From: Azohydromonas caseinilytica
GTDB lineage: Bacteria > Pseudomonadota > Gammaproteobacteria > Burkholderiales > Burkholderiaceae_C
NCBI RefSeq assembly: GCF_012927045.1
Contig: NZ_JABBFW010000003.1
Location: forward strand, 248,001-312,000
Length of the DNA stretch: 64,000 nucleotides
Direction: 5' to 3'
Shown: positions 26,147-35,029 of the stretch, piece after piece
Layout of the letters: each line of letters begins with the position of its first letter
Position numbering within the stretch: the stretch's first letter is position 1
Notes under the pieces: generated by a model
Seen by the model: only the letters and a program-made list of their open reading frames with translations
The model's database searches: none
What the model was told of the DNA's origin: nothing
Translations under genes and position numbers: made by a program

Positions 26147-27001
26147 TTACCCTCCCCGGCCCAGCAGGCGGCGGAACCGCATCGGGTCCCACAGCCCACG
26201 CGGCAGGAACAGCGTGATCACGACCAGGATCAGGCCGTTGACCACGAGGCGGAAATCCTTGAGCCCGCGCAGCAGCTCGGGCAGCAGCGTCAGGATCACC
26301 GCGCCCAGCACCGGGCCGCTCAGGCCGTTGATGCCGCCCAGGATCGCCATGGTCAGGATCTCCACGCCGCGGTCGAAGCCGTACTCGTTGGGCCCGATGA
26401 AGAAGGTCAAGTGCGCATTGAGCGCGCCGGCCAGGCCGGCCAGCGCCGCGCCCAGCACGAAGGCCAGCATCTTGTGCGCGGCCACGTCGATGCCCATCAG
26501 CGCCGCGGCGGTCTCGTCTTCCTTGATCGCTTCGAACGCCCGCCCGATGCGCGTGCGCCGCAGCTGCCACAGCGCGAACAGCGCCAGCACCACGGCCAGC
26601 GCCACATGCCACCACTGCGTCAGCTGCGGAATGCCGTTGAGGCCCAGCGCGCCGCCGGTCCAGTCCTCGGTGTTGAGGATGAGGATGCGCACCACCTCGC
26701 CGAAGCCCAGCGTGGCCATGGCCAGGTACACGCCCGACAGCCGCAGCGTGGGCTTGCCGATGAGGAAGGCCACCAGCGAGGGCGCCACCATGCCGGCCAG
26801 CAGCGCCAGCGGGAACGGCGTGGCGGTGTTCATGGTGAGCAGCGAGGCGGTGTAGGCGCCGATGCCCATGAACGCGGCGTTGGCCATGGCCAGCAGCCCG
26901 CAGGACAGCGTGAGGTAGATGGACAGCGCCAGCAGCGCGTTGGTGCCCAGCGTGAGCACCAGGTTGCTGTAGACGGCCCAGAAGTTGTCGAAGGCATCCA
27001 T
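26147..27001 (-). CDS. livM: Branched-chain amino acid ABC transporter, permease
   Basis: 284 residues with about eight membrane segments. SGVYLAMATLGFGEVVRILI and the GPNEYGFDRGVEILTMAILGG region are typical of LivM. The C-terminus after the last helix contains the cytoplasmic coupling segment. It lies 7 bp after livH. Confidence 0.93.
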   Translation of the reverse strand: MDAFDNFWAVYSNLVLTLGTNALLALSIYLTLSCGLLAMANAAFMGIGAYTASLLTMNTATPFPLALLAGMVAPSLVAFLIGKPTLRLSGVYLAMATLGFGEVVRILILNTEDWTGGALGLNGIPQLTQWWHVALAVVLALFALWQLRRTRIGRAFEAIKEDETAAALMGIDVAAHKMLAFVLGAALAGLAGALNAHLTFFIGPNEYGFDRGVEILTMAILGGINGLSGPVLGAVILTLLPELLRGLKDFRLVVNGLILVVITLFLPRGLWDPMRFRRLLGRGG

Positions 27002-27008
27002 CGGGTCG

Positions 27009-27890
27009 TCACGCCTTGCGCTGTTGCATCTTGCCGAACAGGCCCGTGGGCCGCACCAGCAGGATCAGGAACAAGAGGCCGAAGGCCACGGCGTCGCGCA
27101 TGGTCGAGCCGATGTAGGCCACCGACATCACCTCGGCGAAGCCCAGGAACAGCCCGCCCAGCAGCGCGCCGCGGATGTCGCCCATGCCGCCCAGGATGAT
27201 CACGGCGATGCCCTTGTGCAGCATGGGCTGGCCCATGAGCGGAAAGATGGCGTTGGAGGACAGCCCGATCAGCACGCCGGCCAGCCCGCCCAGCCCCGCC
27301 GCCACGAAGGAGGTCAGCATGAACAGGCCTTCGACGTTGATGCCCAGCAGCCACGCGGCCTTGGGCGACTCGGCGATGGCGCGCAGCGCGCGGCCCAGCT
27401 GCGTGCGCTGGATACCCAGCAGCAGCACGGCCATCAGCGCGAAGGACAGCAGGATGATGCCCAGCTCCAGCACCGTCAGGTGCAGCCCGCCCAGGTCCAG
27501 CGCCGACTCCGGCACCACCTCCTGCGGGAAGCGCTTGTTCTCGGCGCCGAAGAGGCCCTGCATGGCGCTGGTCACGGCGATGCCGATGCCGATGGTGGTG
27601 ATCATCGGGATCAGGTGCGGCGCGTTGTTGGCACGCAGCCGGCGCAGCACCAGGCGGTCGATGAGCAGGCCGAACACGCCGCTGACCAGCGCCGCCGCCA
27701 GCGTGGCGGCCCACAGCGGCAGCTGGAACTGCTCCACGAACACCAGCGCCGCGTAGGCGCCCACGGTGAACATGGCGCCGTGCGAAAGGTTGATCACGCC
27801 CAGCACGCCGAAGACCAGCGTGAAGCCCAGCGCGAACAGGGCATACACGCAGCCCAGCGAGAGCGCGTTGATGAGTTGTTGTTCAAGCAT
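27009..27890 (-). CDS. livH: Branched-chain amino acid ABC transporter, permease
   Basis: 293 residues with about eight membrane segments. LINALSLGCVYALFALGFTL, the GVINLSHGAMFTVGAY segment and the later LLGGLFLGFAEVM are LivH hallmarks. First of the four clustered transport genes; a hairpin and repeat separate it from its binding protein. Confidence 0.93.
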   Translation of the reverse strand: MLEQQLINALSLGCVYALFALGFTLVFGVLGVINLSHGAMFTVGAYAALVFVEQFQLPLWAATLAAALVSGVFGLLIDRLVLRRLRANNAPHLIPMITTIGIGIAVTSAMQGLFGAENKRFPQEVVPESALDLGGLHLTVLELGIILLSFALMAVLLLGIQRTQLGRALRAIAESPKAAWLLGINVEGLFMLTSFVAAGLGGLAGVLIGLSSNAIFPLMGQPMLHKGIAVIILGGMGDIRGALLGGLFLGFAEVMSVAYIGSTMRDAVAFGLLFLILLVRPTGLFGKMQQRKA

Positions 27891-27916
27891 GAAAAGTCCT
27901 TGAGGCCAAAGTGAGC

Positions 27917-27940
27917 GCGGCGCGCCTTGGGGCGCGCCGC
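27917..27940 (-). promoter_or_regulatory. Perfect 10-bp hairpin between livK and livH
   Basis: GCGGCGCGCC-TTGG-GGCGCGCCGC, just before livH on the minus strand. No T-run follows. It could terminate most livK transcripts or block exonucleases, raising binding-protein over permease levels. Confidence 0.55.
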
Positions 27941-27980
27941 TGGCTCAAACGCAGCTCAAGAAGTCCAGGATCTGATGAAT

Positions 27981-28112
27981 CCGTTCGTCCTGATGCTTCG
28001 ATACCTCAGCACAGGGTGCGCCTTGCGGCGCATCGAAGGATGAACGGCCCCGGCTGTGCGGTTGGCGTTCGAGCCTGACGGATTCGTCCTTCGATACCTC
28101 AGGACGAACGGG
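27981..28112. repeat. Dispersed inverted repeat, CCGTTCG family, copy 4 (composite)
   Basis: It begins CCGTTCGTCCTGATGCTTCG and ends CGATACCTCAGGACGAACGG, with a second arm CATCGAAGGATGAACGG inside. It looks like two overlapping copies or an internally rearranged one. It lies within the liv operon between livK and livH. Confidence 0.8.
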
Positions 28113-28151
28113 TCAGTAAGGGCCCGGAACTTGGTAGCGCCCTATTCCCTA

Positions 28152-29291
28152 TTACTTCTCGATGGTGAACTTGCCGCCGCGCGTGACACTGACGATGGCC
28201 GTCTGCTGCGCGTCATAGCCCGCGGGGCGGCCGGCCTTGTCGGTGGCGCGGCGGAACTGGAAGGCACCGGTGACGCCGTTGTGCTTCACGTCGGGCAGCG
28301 CGTTGCGCAGCGCCACGCGGTCGGCGGCGATGTTGCCGCTGAGCTTGATCTTCTTCATCGCCTGCGAGGCGATGTAGAGGCCGTCATAGGCCTGGGCGGC
28401 GAACTGGTCGGGCGCGGTCTTGAACTTGGAGGTGTAAGCCACCACGAACTTGCGGTTGGCTTCCGACTGGTTCTCGATGGACCAGGGGCTGCCCACCCAC
28501 AGGCCTTCGGCGCGCTCCTTGGCCAGGTCGAAGACCTTGACCGAGTTCATGCCGTTGCCGCCGATGATGGGCACGTTCAGGCCCAGCTGGCGGGCCTGCA
28601 CCATGATCGGCGCGCCCTCGGCCAGCAGCGCCGACAGCACGATGGCGTCGGGGTTGGTGGCCTTGATCTTGGTGAGCTGCGCCTTGAAGTCCACGTCGCC
28701 CTTGGCGAAGGTCTCGGTGGTGGTGACGGGGATGTTGAGGTCGCTCAGCGCCTTCTTGAAGTTGTCGTAGCCGCTCTTGGTGAAGACGTCGTCGTTGCCG
28801 TAGAGCACGGCCACCTTTTTCACGCCCGCCTTCTTGACCGCCATCTTCAGCGTCTCGGGCAGCACGTCGGCCTCGGTGACGGAGTTGCGAAACACGAAGT
28901 CGCCGATGGAGGTGATGCCGTCGGCGGTGTTGGAGGTGCCGAACACCACGGTCTTGGCGCCCTGCGCGATCGGGTCGGCGGCCTGCGCGGAGTTGGAGAG
29001 CGTCGGGCCGAAGACCATCAGGACCTGGTCCTGGAAGATGAGCTTCTTGAAGACGTTGATCGCCTCTTCCTTCTTGCCCTGCTCGTCTTCGATGACCAGC
29101 GCAATCTTGTTGCCGTTGATGCCGCCCGCGGCGTTGATCTCGTCGGCGGCCAGCTGGAAGCCGTTGCGGATGGCCGTGCCGTACTGGGCGGCGCCGCCGG
29201 ACAGCGCCTCGGCCACGCCAACCTTGATGTCGGCCGCCTGCGCGAAGGTCGCGGCCAGCGCCGCACTCAGGAGGGTGAGCAGTTTCTTCAT
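28152..29291 (-). CDS. livK: Branched-chain amino acid-type ABC substrate-binding protein
   Basis: 379 residues. Periplasmic binding protein of the type-I fold. A signal peptide (about 1-19, MKKLLTLLSAALAATFAQA) is followed by DIKVGVAEALSGGAAQYG. The later VAVLYGNDDVFTKSGYDNFK and DAIVLSALLAEG match family strands. The ligand may be an amino acid, amide or aromatic compound; family members vary. It is the first gene of the minus-strand liv set. Confidence 0.9.
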   Translation of the reverse strand: MKKLLTLLSAALAATFAQAADIKVGVAEALSGGAAQYGTAIRNGFQLAADEINAAGGINGNKIALVIEDEQGKKEEAINVFKKLIFQDQVLMVFGPTLSNSAQAADPIAQGAKTVVFGTSNTADGITSIGDFVFRNSVTEADVLPETLKMAVKKAGVKKVAVLYGNDDVFTKSGYDNFKKALSDLNIPVTTTETFAKGDVDFKAQLTKIKATNPDAIVLSALLAEGAPIMVQARQLGLNVPIIGGNGMNSVKVFDLAKERAEGLWVGSPWSIENQSEANRKFVVAYTSKFKTAPDQFAAQAYDGLYIASQAMKKIKLSGNIAADRVALRNALPDVKHNGVTGAFQFRRATDKAGRPAGYDAQQTAIVSVTRGGKFTIEK

Positions 29292-29450
29292 GAGCTTGTC
29301 TCAGCGGTAGGGGTAATGCGCGTGACGGACCCGCCGCGCGGGCCAACCGGCAAGTGTACGCCGGCAACCAAATGCGTCAGAAGCGCGTAAGTGCAAGCGA
29401 AGCGCGAGCCGTTCCACAGGCTGGGCGACCCGGATCGAGGTTGAAAGTTT

Positions 29451-29490
29451 CCGTTCGCCCTGAGCCTGTCGAATGGCCCAGCCCGAACGG
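29451..29490. repeat. Dispersed inverted repeat, CCGTTCG family, copy 5 (short)
   Basis: CCGTTCGCCCTGAGCCTGTC followed closely by GGCCCAGCCCGAACGG. A deleted form in which the two arms nearly touch, between pmbA/tldE and livK. Confidence 0.8.
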
Positions 29491-29522
29491 AATGCCTTCG
29501 ATGCGAAGAACGAGAACCAGGC

Positions 29523-30893
29523 TCAGAGCCCGGCGACCTTCATGCGCTCGATCAGCACCGAGCCGGTGGTCTTGCTGCCCATGGTGTACTCGTCGGCACC
29601 CACGGCCACGATCTGCTTGAGCATCTCGGCGAGGTTGCCGGCGATGGTGATCTCCTGCACCGGGTGCACGATGCGACCGTCCTCGACCCAGAAGCCGGTG
29701 GCGCCGCGCGAGTAGTCGCCGGTGACGAAGTTGACGCCCTGCCCCATCAGCTCGATCACGAACAGGCCGCGGCCGAGCTTGCGCAGCATCGCGTCGAGGT
29801 TGTCGCCGGGCTGGGTGAGGCGGCTGGTGAAGTGCAGGTTCTGCGAGCCGCCGGCATGGCCGGTGGTGCGCAGGCCCAGCTTGCGCGCCGAGTAGCTGGA
29901 GAGGAAGTAGCCCTGCGTCACGCCGGCCTCGACCACGGTGCGCCGGCGCGTGGCCACGCCCTCGTCGTCGAAGGGCGCACTGCCCTTGCCGCGCAGGATG
30001 TGCGGGTCCTCGACGAGGTCCAGGTGCTCGGCCATGGTCTGCTTGCCCAGGCTGTCGTGCAGGAACGTGGCCTTGCGGTAGAGCGCGCCGCCGCTGGTGG
30101 CCTGCACGTAGCCGCCGATCAGGCCAGCGGCCAACGTGGACTCGAACAGCACCGGCACCTCGCAGGTGGCGATCTTGCGGGCCTTCAGGCGCGAGAGCGC
30201 GCGCTCGGCGGCGTAACGGCCCACGGCCTCCGGGCTGGCCATCTCGGAGGCGTTGCGCATCGAGGTGTACCAGTGGTCGCGCTGCATGCCGTCGCCGCGC
30301 CCGGCGATGGGCGCGACCGACAGCGAGTGGCGCGAGCTGGCGTAGCCGCCCTTGAAGCCGCGGGTGTTGGCGGACAGGAAGTGTGCCTGCTGCGCCGACA
30401 CGCCGGCGCCTTCGGAGTTGGTGATGCGGCGGTCGGTGTCGAAGGCGGCCTGCTCGCAGCGGCGCGCGAGCTCGGCGGCGGCCTCGGCGTCGATGTCCCA
30501 GGGGTGGAACAGGTCCAGGTCGCGCGCGGCGTCCTCGGCCGAGACCAGGTCCTGCTCGTCGGGCAGGCCCGCGGCCGGGTCCTCGGCGGTGAAGCGGGCG
30601 ATGTCGAAGGCCGCGCGCACGGTCTGCTCCAGCGCGGCGGGCGAGAAGTCGGAGGTGCTGGCGTTGCCGCGGCGCTGGCCGATGTAGACGCTGATGCCCA
30701 CGGACTTGTCGCGGTTGCGCTCGACGTTCTCCAGCTCGCCCTTGCGCACCGACACCGACAGGCCCACGCCCTCGGAGACCTCCACACCGGCATCGCTGGC
30801 GCCGAGCTTCTTGGCAAGCGCCAGGGCGTCATCAACGATCTGCTCGAACTGCTCGCGCGTGTAGGCAAAAACCGGGGCGTTGGAACGGGTCAT
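29523..30893 (-). CDS. pmbA: TldE/PmbA family protease subunit
   Basis: 456 residues. PmbA (TldE) forms a heterodimer with TldD, a metalloprotease that matures peptides such as microcins and degrades unfolded segments. The DAGVEVSEGVGLSVSVRKGE start and the EITIAGNLAEMLKQIVAVG end are typical. The HExxxH metal motif lies in TldD, not in this subunit, and is absent here. No tldD is adjacent. Divergent from darP. Confidence 0.93.
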   Translation of the reverse strand: MTRSNAPVFAYTREQFEQIVDDALALAKKLGASDAGVEVSEGVGLSVSVRKGELENVERNRDKSVGISVYIGQRRGNASTSDFSPAALEQTVRAAFDIARFTAEDPAAGLPDEQDLVSAEDAARDLDLFHPWDIDAEAAAELARRCEQAAFDTDRRITNSEGAGVSAQQAHFLSANTRGFKGGYASSRHSLSVAPIAGRGDGMQRDHWYTSMRNASEMASPEAVGRYAAERALSRLKARKIATCEVPVLFESTLAAGLIGGYVQATSGGALYRKATFLHDSLGKQTMAEHLDLVEDPHILRGKGSAPFDDEGVATRRRTVVEAGVTQGYFLSSYSARKLGLRTTGHAGGSQNLHFTSRLTQPGDNLDAMLRKLGRGLFVIELMGQGVNFVTGDYSRGATGFWVEDGRIVHPVQEITIAGNLAEMLKQIVAVGADEYTMGSKTTGSVLIERMKVAGL

Positions 30894-30958
30894 GGAGGGC
30901 TTGCTGCAGGGGTGTGTAGAGGGGCCGGGGCTATCATACCCAGCGCTTTTGAATCGCT

Positions 30959-31492
30959 ATGTCCATCCCTGAATCCGATTTCCAGCCCGACGAGGGCGAG
31001 GGCGAACGCCCCAGCAAGTCCGCGCTCAAGCGCGAAGCCCATGAGCTGCAGAAGCTTGGGCAGGACCTGATCGAGCTGCCCGACACGCGGCTGGCCGCCA
31101 TCCCGATGGACGAAGGCCTGCTCACCGCGCTGCGCGAGCTCAAGAAGACGCGCTCGCACGAGGGGCGCCGGCGCCAACTGCAGTACGTGGGCAAGCTCAT
31201 GCGCTCGGCCGACGTGGAGCCGCTGCGCGAGGCCGTCGCGGCCTTCAAGCTCGGCCACGCGCAGGACGCCGTGAAGCTGCACCGCGCCGAGCGCTGGCGC
31301 GAGGAGCTGGTCGCCGACCCCGAGGCCGTCACGCGGTGGATGCGCGCGCATCCGGACAGCGACGTGCAGCGGCTGCGCAGCCTCATCCGCGCCGCGCAGA
31401 AGGACGCCGCCGCCCCGCCCGAGCAGCGCCATGGCCGCGCCTGGCGTGAGCTGTTCCAGTTCATCAAGCCGGAGATCCGCGACGATGAGTGA
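30959..31492 (+). CDS. darP: Ribosome biogenesis factor DarP (YjgA, DUF615)
   Basis: 177 residues. Assists late 50S subunit assembly. SKSALKREAHELQKLGQDLIELPDTRLAAIP is split here as a family-diagnostic block starting KREAHELQKLG; the C-terminal FQFIK motif (LFQFIKPEI) is also conserved. Divergent from pmbA, its frequent neighbour in proteobacteria. Its stop overlaps the next gene by 8 bp. Confidence 0.93.
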   Translation: MSIPESDFQPDEGEGERPSKSALKREAHELQKLGQDLIELPDTRLAAIPMDEGLLTALRELKKTRSHEGRRRQLQYVGKLMRSADVEPLREAVAAFKLGHAQDAVKLHRAERWREELVADPEAVTRWMRAHPDSDVQRLRSLIRAAQKDAAAPPEQRHGRAWRELFQFIKPEIRDDE

Positions 31493-32099
31493 GCCTGCTA
31501 ACGCCACCGGCAACGAGTTCGACCCGGTCCGCATCGGGCTGGTGTCCATCAGCGACCGCGCCTCCGCCGGCGTCTACCAAGACCAGGGCCTGCCCGCGCT
31601 GCGCGACTGGCTGTCGCGCGCGCTGCGCAACCCGGTGCAGTGGGTGGAGCGGCTCATTCCCGACGAGCAAGAGGGCATCAGTGCCACGCTGCGCGAGCTG
31701 GTCGATGAGCAGCGCTGCGACCTGGTGCTGACCACCGGCGGCACCGGCCCCGCGCCGCGCGACGTCACGCCCGAGGCCACGCTGGCCGTGGCGCACAAGG
31801 AAATGCCGGGCTTCGGCGAGCAGATGCGCCAGATCAGCCTGCGCTTCGTGCCCACGGCCATCCTCTCGCGCCAGGTGGCGGTGATCCGCGGCCAGGCGCT
31901 GATCATCAACCTGCCCGGCCAGCCCAAGGCCATTGCGGAAACGCTGGAAGGCCTGCCCCAGGCCACGCCCCCGGCGCCGGGCATCTTCGCCGCGGTGCCC
32001 TACTGCATCGACCTCATCGGCGGGCCGTACCTCGAAACCGATCCGGCCGTTTGCAAGGCGTTCCGGCCCAAGTCGGCGATCCGGCCGCCCAAGGCCTGA
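31485..32099 (+). CDS. mogA: Molybdopterin adenylyltransferase-like protein (MogA/MoaB)
   Basis: 204 residues. Activates molybdopterin with ATP for molybdenum insertion. The strand VRIGLVSISDRASAGVYQDQG and the TTGGTGPAPRDVTPEATLAV loop are the family hallmarks. ATG 31485 overlaps darP by 8 bp, implying coupling. It could serve NasA, the molybdoenzyme encoded 16 kb away. A terminator follows. Confidence 0.92.
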   Translation: MSEPANATGNEFDPVRIGLVSISDRASAGVYQDQGLPALRDWLSRALRNPVQWVERLIPDEQEGISATLRELVDEQRCDLVLTTGGTGPAPRDVTPEATLAVAHKEMPGFGEQMRQISLRFVPTAILSRQVAVIRGQALIINLPGQPKAIAETLEGLPQATPPAPGIFAAVPYCIDLIGGPYLETDPAVCKAFRPKSAIRPPKA

Positions 32100-32121
32100 A
32101 GGCTCGCTTCCGGACGTGACG

Positions 32122-32145
32122 ACGGCGCCCGCGGGCGCCGTTTCT
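32122..32145 (+). terminator. Intrinsic terminator after mogA
   Basis: ACGGCGCCC (32122-32130) / GGGCGCCGT (32133-32141), then TTCTC. It lies between the convergent mogA and cysE genes. Confidence 0.72.
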
Positions 32146-32184
32146 CATGCGGGCTGGCGTTTTGGGCGCGCGGCCTTCAAAACC

Positions 32185-32967
32185 CTACTTCACCAGCCGG
32201 TTCAGCCGCTCGGCGTCGAACTGCTCGGTGGTGTGGGCGTCGCGCGGCAACTCGTCGGCGGGCAGCTCGCGGGCGCGGGACGAGAGTTTTTCAATCGCCT
32301 GCCACAGCAGCGCGATCTGGTGCTCGTGGCTGGAGGCGTTGTCGATCAGGCCCTTCATGGCCTGCGCCACCGGGTCGTCGCCCTGCGTCACGCCGTAGGC
32401 CGAGAAGCCCATGCGCGCGGCGGCGGCTTCGCGCGCGGCCTCGACCTCGGCCTGCAGCACGCGCGCCGGGTTGCCCACCGCCGTGGCGCCCGGCGGCACC
32501 GGCTTGACCACCACAGCGCCGGAGCCGATGCGCGCACCCGCACCCACGGTGAAGCCGCCCAGCACCTGCGCATTGGCCCCCACGATCACGCCCGGCTCCA
32601 GCGTCGGGTGGCGCTTGGAGCCGCGCGTCAGCGAGGTGCCGCCCAGCGTCACGCCCTGGTAGATGGTGCAGCCGTCGCCGACCTCGGCTGTCTCGCCGAT
32701 GACCACGCCCATGCCGTGGTCGATGAACACGCGCCGGCCGATCTTCGCGCCCGGGTGGATCTCGATGCCGGTGAAGAAGCGCCCCAGGTGCGAGACGAAG
32801 CGGCCGAGCCAGCGCAGCCCGTGCCGCCAGCACCAATGCGACAGCTGATGAAACATCAGCGCATGCACGCCCGGATAACAGGTGAGCACCTCCCAGTTGG
32901 AGCGCGCGGCAGGGTCGCGCTCCCGGATGCAGGAGATGGTTTCACGCAGGCGGCTGAACATGGTCAT
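32185..32967 (-). CDS. cysE: Serine O-acetyltransferase
   Basis: 260 residues. Makes O-acetylserine from serine and acetyl-CoA for cysteine synthesis. N-terminal helical domain, then left-handed beta-helix hexapeptide repeats including [20 protein letters not shown] and GVTLGG. The catalytic His of FIDHGMG is present. The C-terminal tail after the helix is about 75 residues. Adjacent to trmJ, a common betaproteobacterial order. Confidence 0.94.
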   Translation of the reverse strand: MTMFSRLRETISCIRERDPAARSNWEVLTCYPGVHALMFHQLSHWCWRHGLRWLGRFVSHLGRFFTGIEIHPGAKIGRRVFIDHGMGVVIGETAEVGDGCTIYQGVTLGGTSLTRGSKRHPTLEPGVIVGANAQVLGGFTVGAGARIGSGAVVVKPVPPGATAVGNPARVLQAEVEAAREAAAARMGFSAYGVTQGDDPVAQAMKGLIDNASSHEHQIALLWQAIEKLSSRARELPADELPRDAHTTEQFDAERLNRLVK

Positions 32968-33045
32968 GACTTCCCGAGGGGGTAGCGAAGTGTAGGCAAC
33001 GCGGGCGGACCCTGTTGCGCACGCAGCGCCACCACGAATGCAAAT

Positions 33046-33846
33046 TCAGTGGCGACCCTTGCGCGCGGCGCGCTGCACGGCGCGCGCGATGCCGCGCAGG
33101 ATGTGGATTTCTTCCGCCGTCGGCTGGGCCCGGTTGACGAGCTGCTGCAGCCGCGGCAGCAGCTTCTTGGGCGCGGCCGGGTCGAGGAAGCCGATCTCCA
33201 CCAGCGCCTCGCGCCAGTGCTCCAGCGCGCCCTGCACCGCCACGCCGTCGGCCAGCGTGGCGTCCGGCACGCGCGGCTGCACGCCGAAGCCGCCCAGCGC
33301 CTGGCGCCAGTCGTAGGCGACGAGCTGCACCGCCTGCGAGAGGTTGAGCGAGCCGTACTCGGGATGCGTGGGCACGCTGATGCAGGCGTGGCAGCGGTAC
33401 ACCTCCTCGTTGCTCATGCCGTAGCGCTCGCTGCCGAAGACGAAGGCCACGCGGTGCGGCCCGGCGGCCAGCCGCGGCAGCAGCTCGCGCGGGGCGTGGG
33501 TGGGCGGGCCGAAGTCGCGCGGCGTCATGGCCGTGGCGCAGGCGAAGGACACGCCCTCCAGCGCCTCGGCCAGGCTGTCCACGATGCGCGCGCGCGCCAG
33601 GATGTCGGCCGCGCCGCTGGCCATGGCCACGGTCTCCTCGCGCGCGAGCACGTCCGCGAAGCGCGGGCGCACCAGCACTAGGTCGGCAAAGCCCATCACC
33701 TTCATGGCGCGCGCGGCGGCGCCGACGTTGCCGGGATGGCTGGTGTGGAGCAATACGAAGCGGGTCGTGTCAGGCGTCACGGCGCGCGCGGATTCGCCTT
33801 GGCCCGGGCTGGGCGTGGGGCTTGCTGGCGCTGCGGAATCGGGCAT
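33046..33846 (-). CDS. trmJ: tRNA (cytidine/uridine-2'-O-)-methyltransferase TrmJ
   Basis: 266 residues. SPOUT-fold enzyme methylating ribose 32 of tRNAs. [20 protein letters not shown] (substrate/Arg motif), [16 protein letters not shown] and the [14 protein letters not shown] knot region are diagnostic. The first 25 residues are Pro/Ser-rich. Divergent from suhB. Confidence 0.93.
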   Translation of the reverse strand: MPDSAAPASPTPSPGQGESARAVTPDTTRFVLLHTSHPGNVGAAARAMKVMGFADLVLVRPRFADVLAREETVAMASGAADILARARIVDSLAEALEGVSFACATAMTPRDFGPPTHAPRELLPRLAAGPHRVAFVFGSERYGMSNEEVYRCHACISVPTHPEYGSLNLSQAVQLVAYDWRQALGGFGVQPRVPDATLADGVAVQGALEHWREALVEIGFLDPAAPKKLLPRLQQLVNRAQPTAEEIHILRGIARAVQRAARKGRH

Positions 33847-33977
33847 CGGCTCTAGAATTCAGGGTTTTGCGCAGCGCGGATTGTCGCTGCCCGCTCTTTC
33901 CTTCCCGCAGCCGTCTCCCGCGCCGCCGCCGTGCCTTTGGCATGGCGCCCACCCGATCTCATTTTCAAGGCCGATCC

Positions 33978-35012
33978 ATGTCCCAAGCGCTACACCCCAT
34001 GCTCAACATCGCCATCAAGGCGGCTCGCGCGGCGGGGGCGATCATCAACCGCGCCTCGCTGGACCTGGACCTGCTGCGCATCAACACCAAGGGCCCCAAC
34101 GACTTCGTCAGCGAGGTGGACCAGGCCGCGGAGCAGGTGATCATCGAGACGCTGCTGCAGGCCTATCCCGGCCACGGCATCCTGGCCGAGGAGTCGGGCC
34201 GTGAGCATGGCGCGCGCAACAGCGAGTACGTCTGGATCATCGACCCGCTGGACGGCACCACCAACTTCATCCACGGCTTCCCGGTCTACGCGGTGTCCAT
34301 CGCGCTGGCGCACCGCGGCGTGGTGCAGCAGGCCGTGGTGTACGACCCCACGCGCAACGACCTCTTCTACGCCACCAAGGGCCGCGGCGCCTACCTCAAC
34401 GACCGCCGCCTGCGCGTGTCCAAGCGCACGCGCATGCAGGACGCGCTCATCGGCACGGGCTTTCCCTTCCGCCGCGGCGACAACTTCAAGCGCTACCTGA
34501 AGATGTTCGAGGAGGTGATGCAGCAGTGCGCCGGCCTGCGCCGCCCCGGCGCCGCCGCGCTGGACCTGTGCTATGTCGCCGCGGGCTACTACGACGCCTT
34601 CTTCGAGACCGGCCTGAACCCCTGGGACGTGGCCGCGGGCTCGCTGATCATCACCGAGGCCGGCGGCCTCATCGGCAACTTCACCGGCGAGAGCGACTAC
34701 CTGTTCCAGCGCGAGGTCGTGGCCGGTACGCCGCGCATCTTCGGCCAGCTGGTGCAGACCCTGGCGCCCTATTCCCGCGTCATCAAGGCCGACGAGACCG
34801 AAGGCGCGCAATCCGCCCCGGCCGACCTGCCCACGCCTGAGCAGGCGCTGGCCGACAGCCTGAAGGCCGAGCCCGCCGCGGCGGCCGAGCCCACGCCCAA
34901 GAAGGGCCCGGTGCGCATCCGCAAGGGCGACGCCAGCGCGCCGGCCGCGCCTACCGCTGCGGCCGCGCCGGCGGCCCCGGCCACGCCGCCCGGCGAAGAC
35001 GCCCCGTTCTGA
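33978..35012 (+). CDS. suhB: Inositol-1-monophosphatase SuhB with long Ala/Pro-rich tail
   Basis: 344 residues; typical SuhB is about 265. Mg-dependent phosphatase, and in E. coli also a component of rRNA antitermination complexes. EESG (about 69-72), [14 protein letters not shown] (about 84-97) and NPWDVAAG form the metal site. The last about 75 residues are Ala/Pro/Glu-rich with a basic [11 protein letters not shown] patch. ATG 33978 is the family start; a downstream ATG is possible. Followed by mutS. Confidence 0.92.
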   Translation: MSQALHPMLNIAIKAARAAGAIINRASLDLDLLRINTKGPNDFVSEVDQAAEQVIIETLLQAYPGHGILAEESGREHGARNSEYVWIIDPLDGTTNFIHGFPVYAVSIALAHRGVVQQAVVYDPTRNDLFYATKGRGAYLNDRRLRVSKRTRMQDALIGTGFPFRRGDNFKRYLKMFEEVMQQCAGLRRPGAAALDLCYVAAGYYDAFFETGLNPWDVAAGSLIITEAGGLIGNFTGESDYLFQREVVAGTPRIFGQLVQTLAPYSRVIKADETEGAQSAPADLPTPEQALADSLKAEPAAAAEPTPKKGPVRIRKGDASAPAAPTAAAAPAAPATPPGEDAPF

Positions 35013-35029
35013 TCGAGGCCCACTGCGCA

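Noticed and set aside
30932-30937. TATCAT with TTGCTG upstream between pmbA and darP
   Set aside because: Spacing is 25 nt, too long for a standard promoter.
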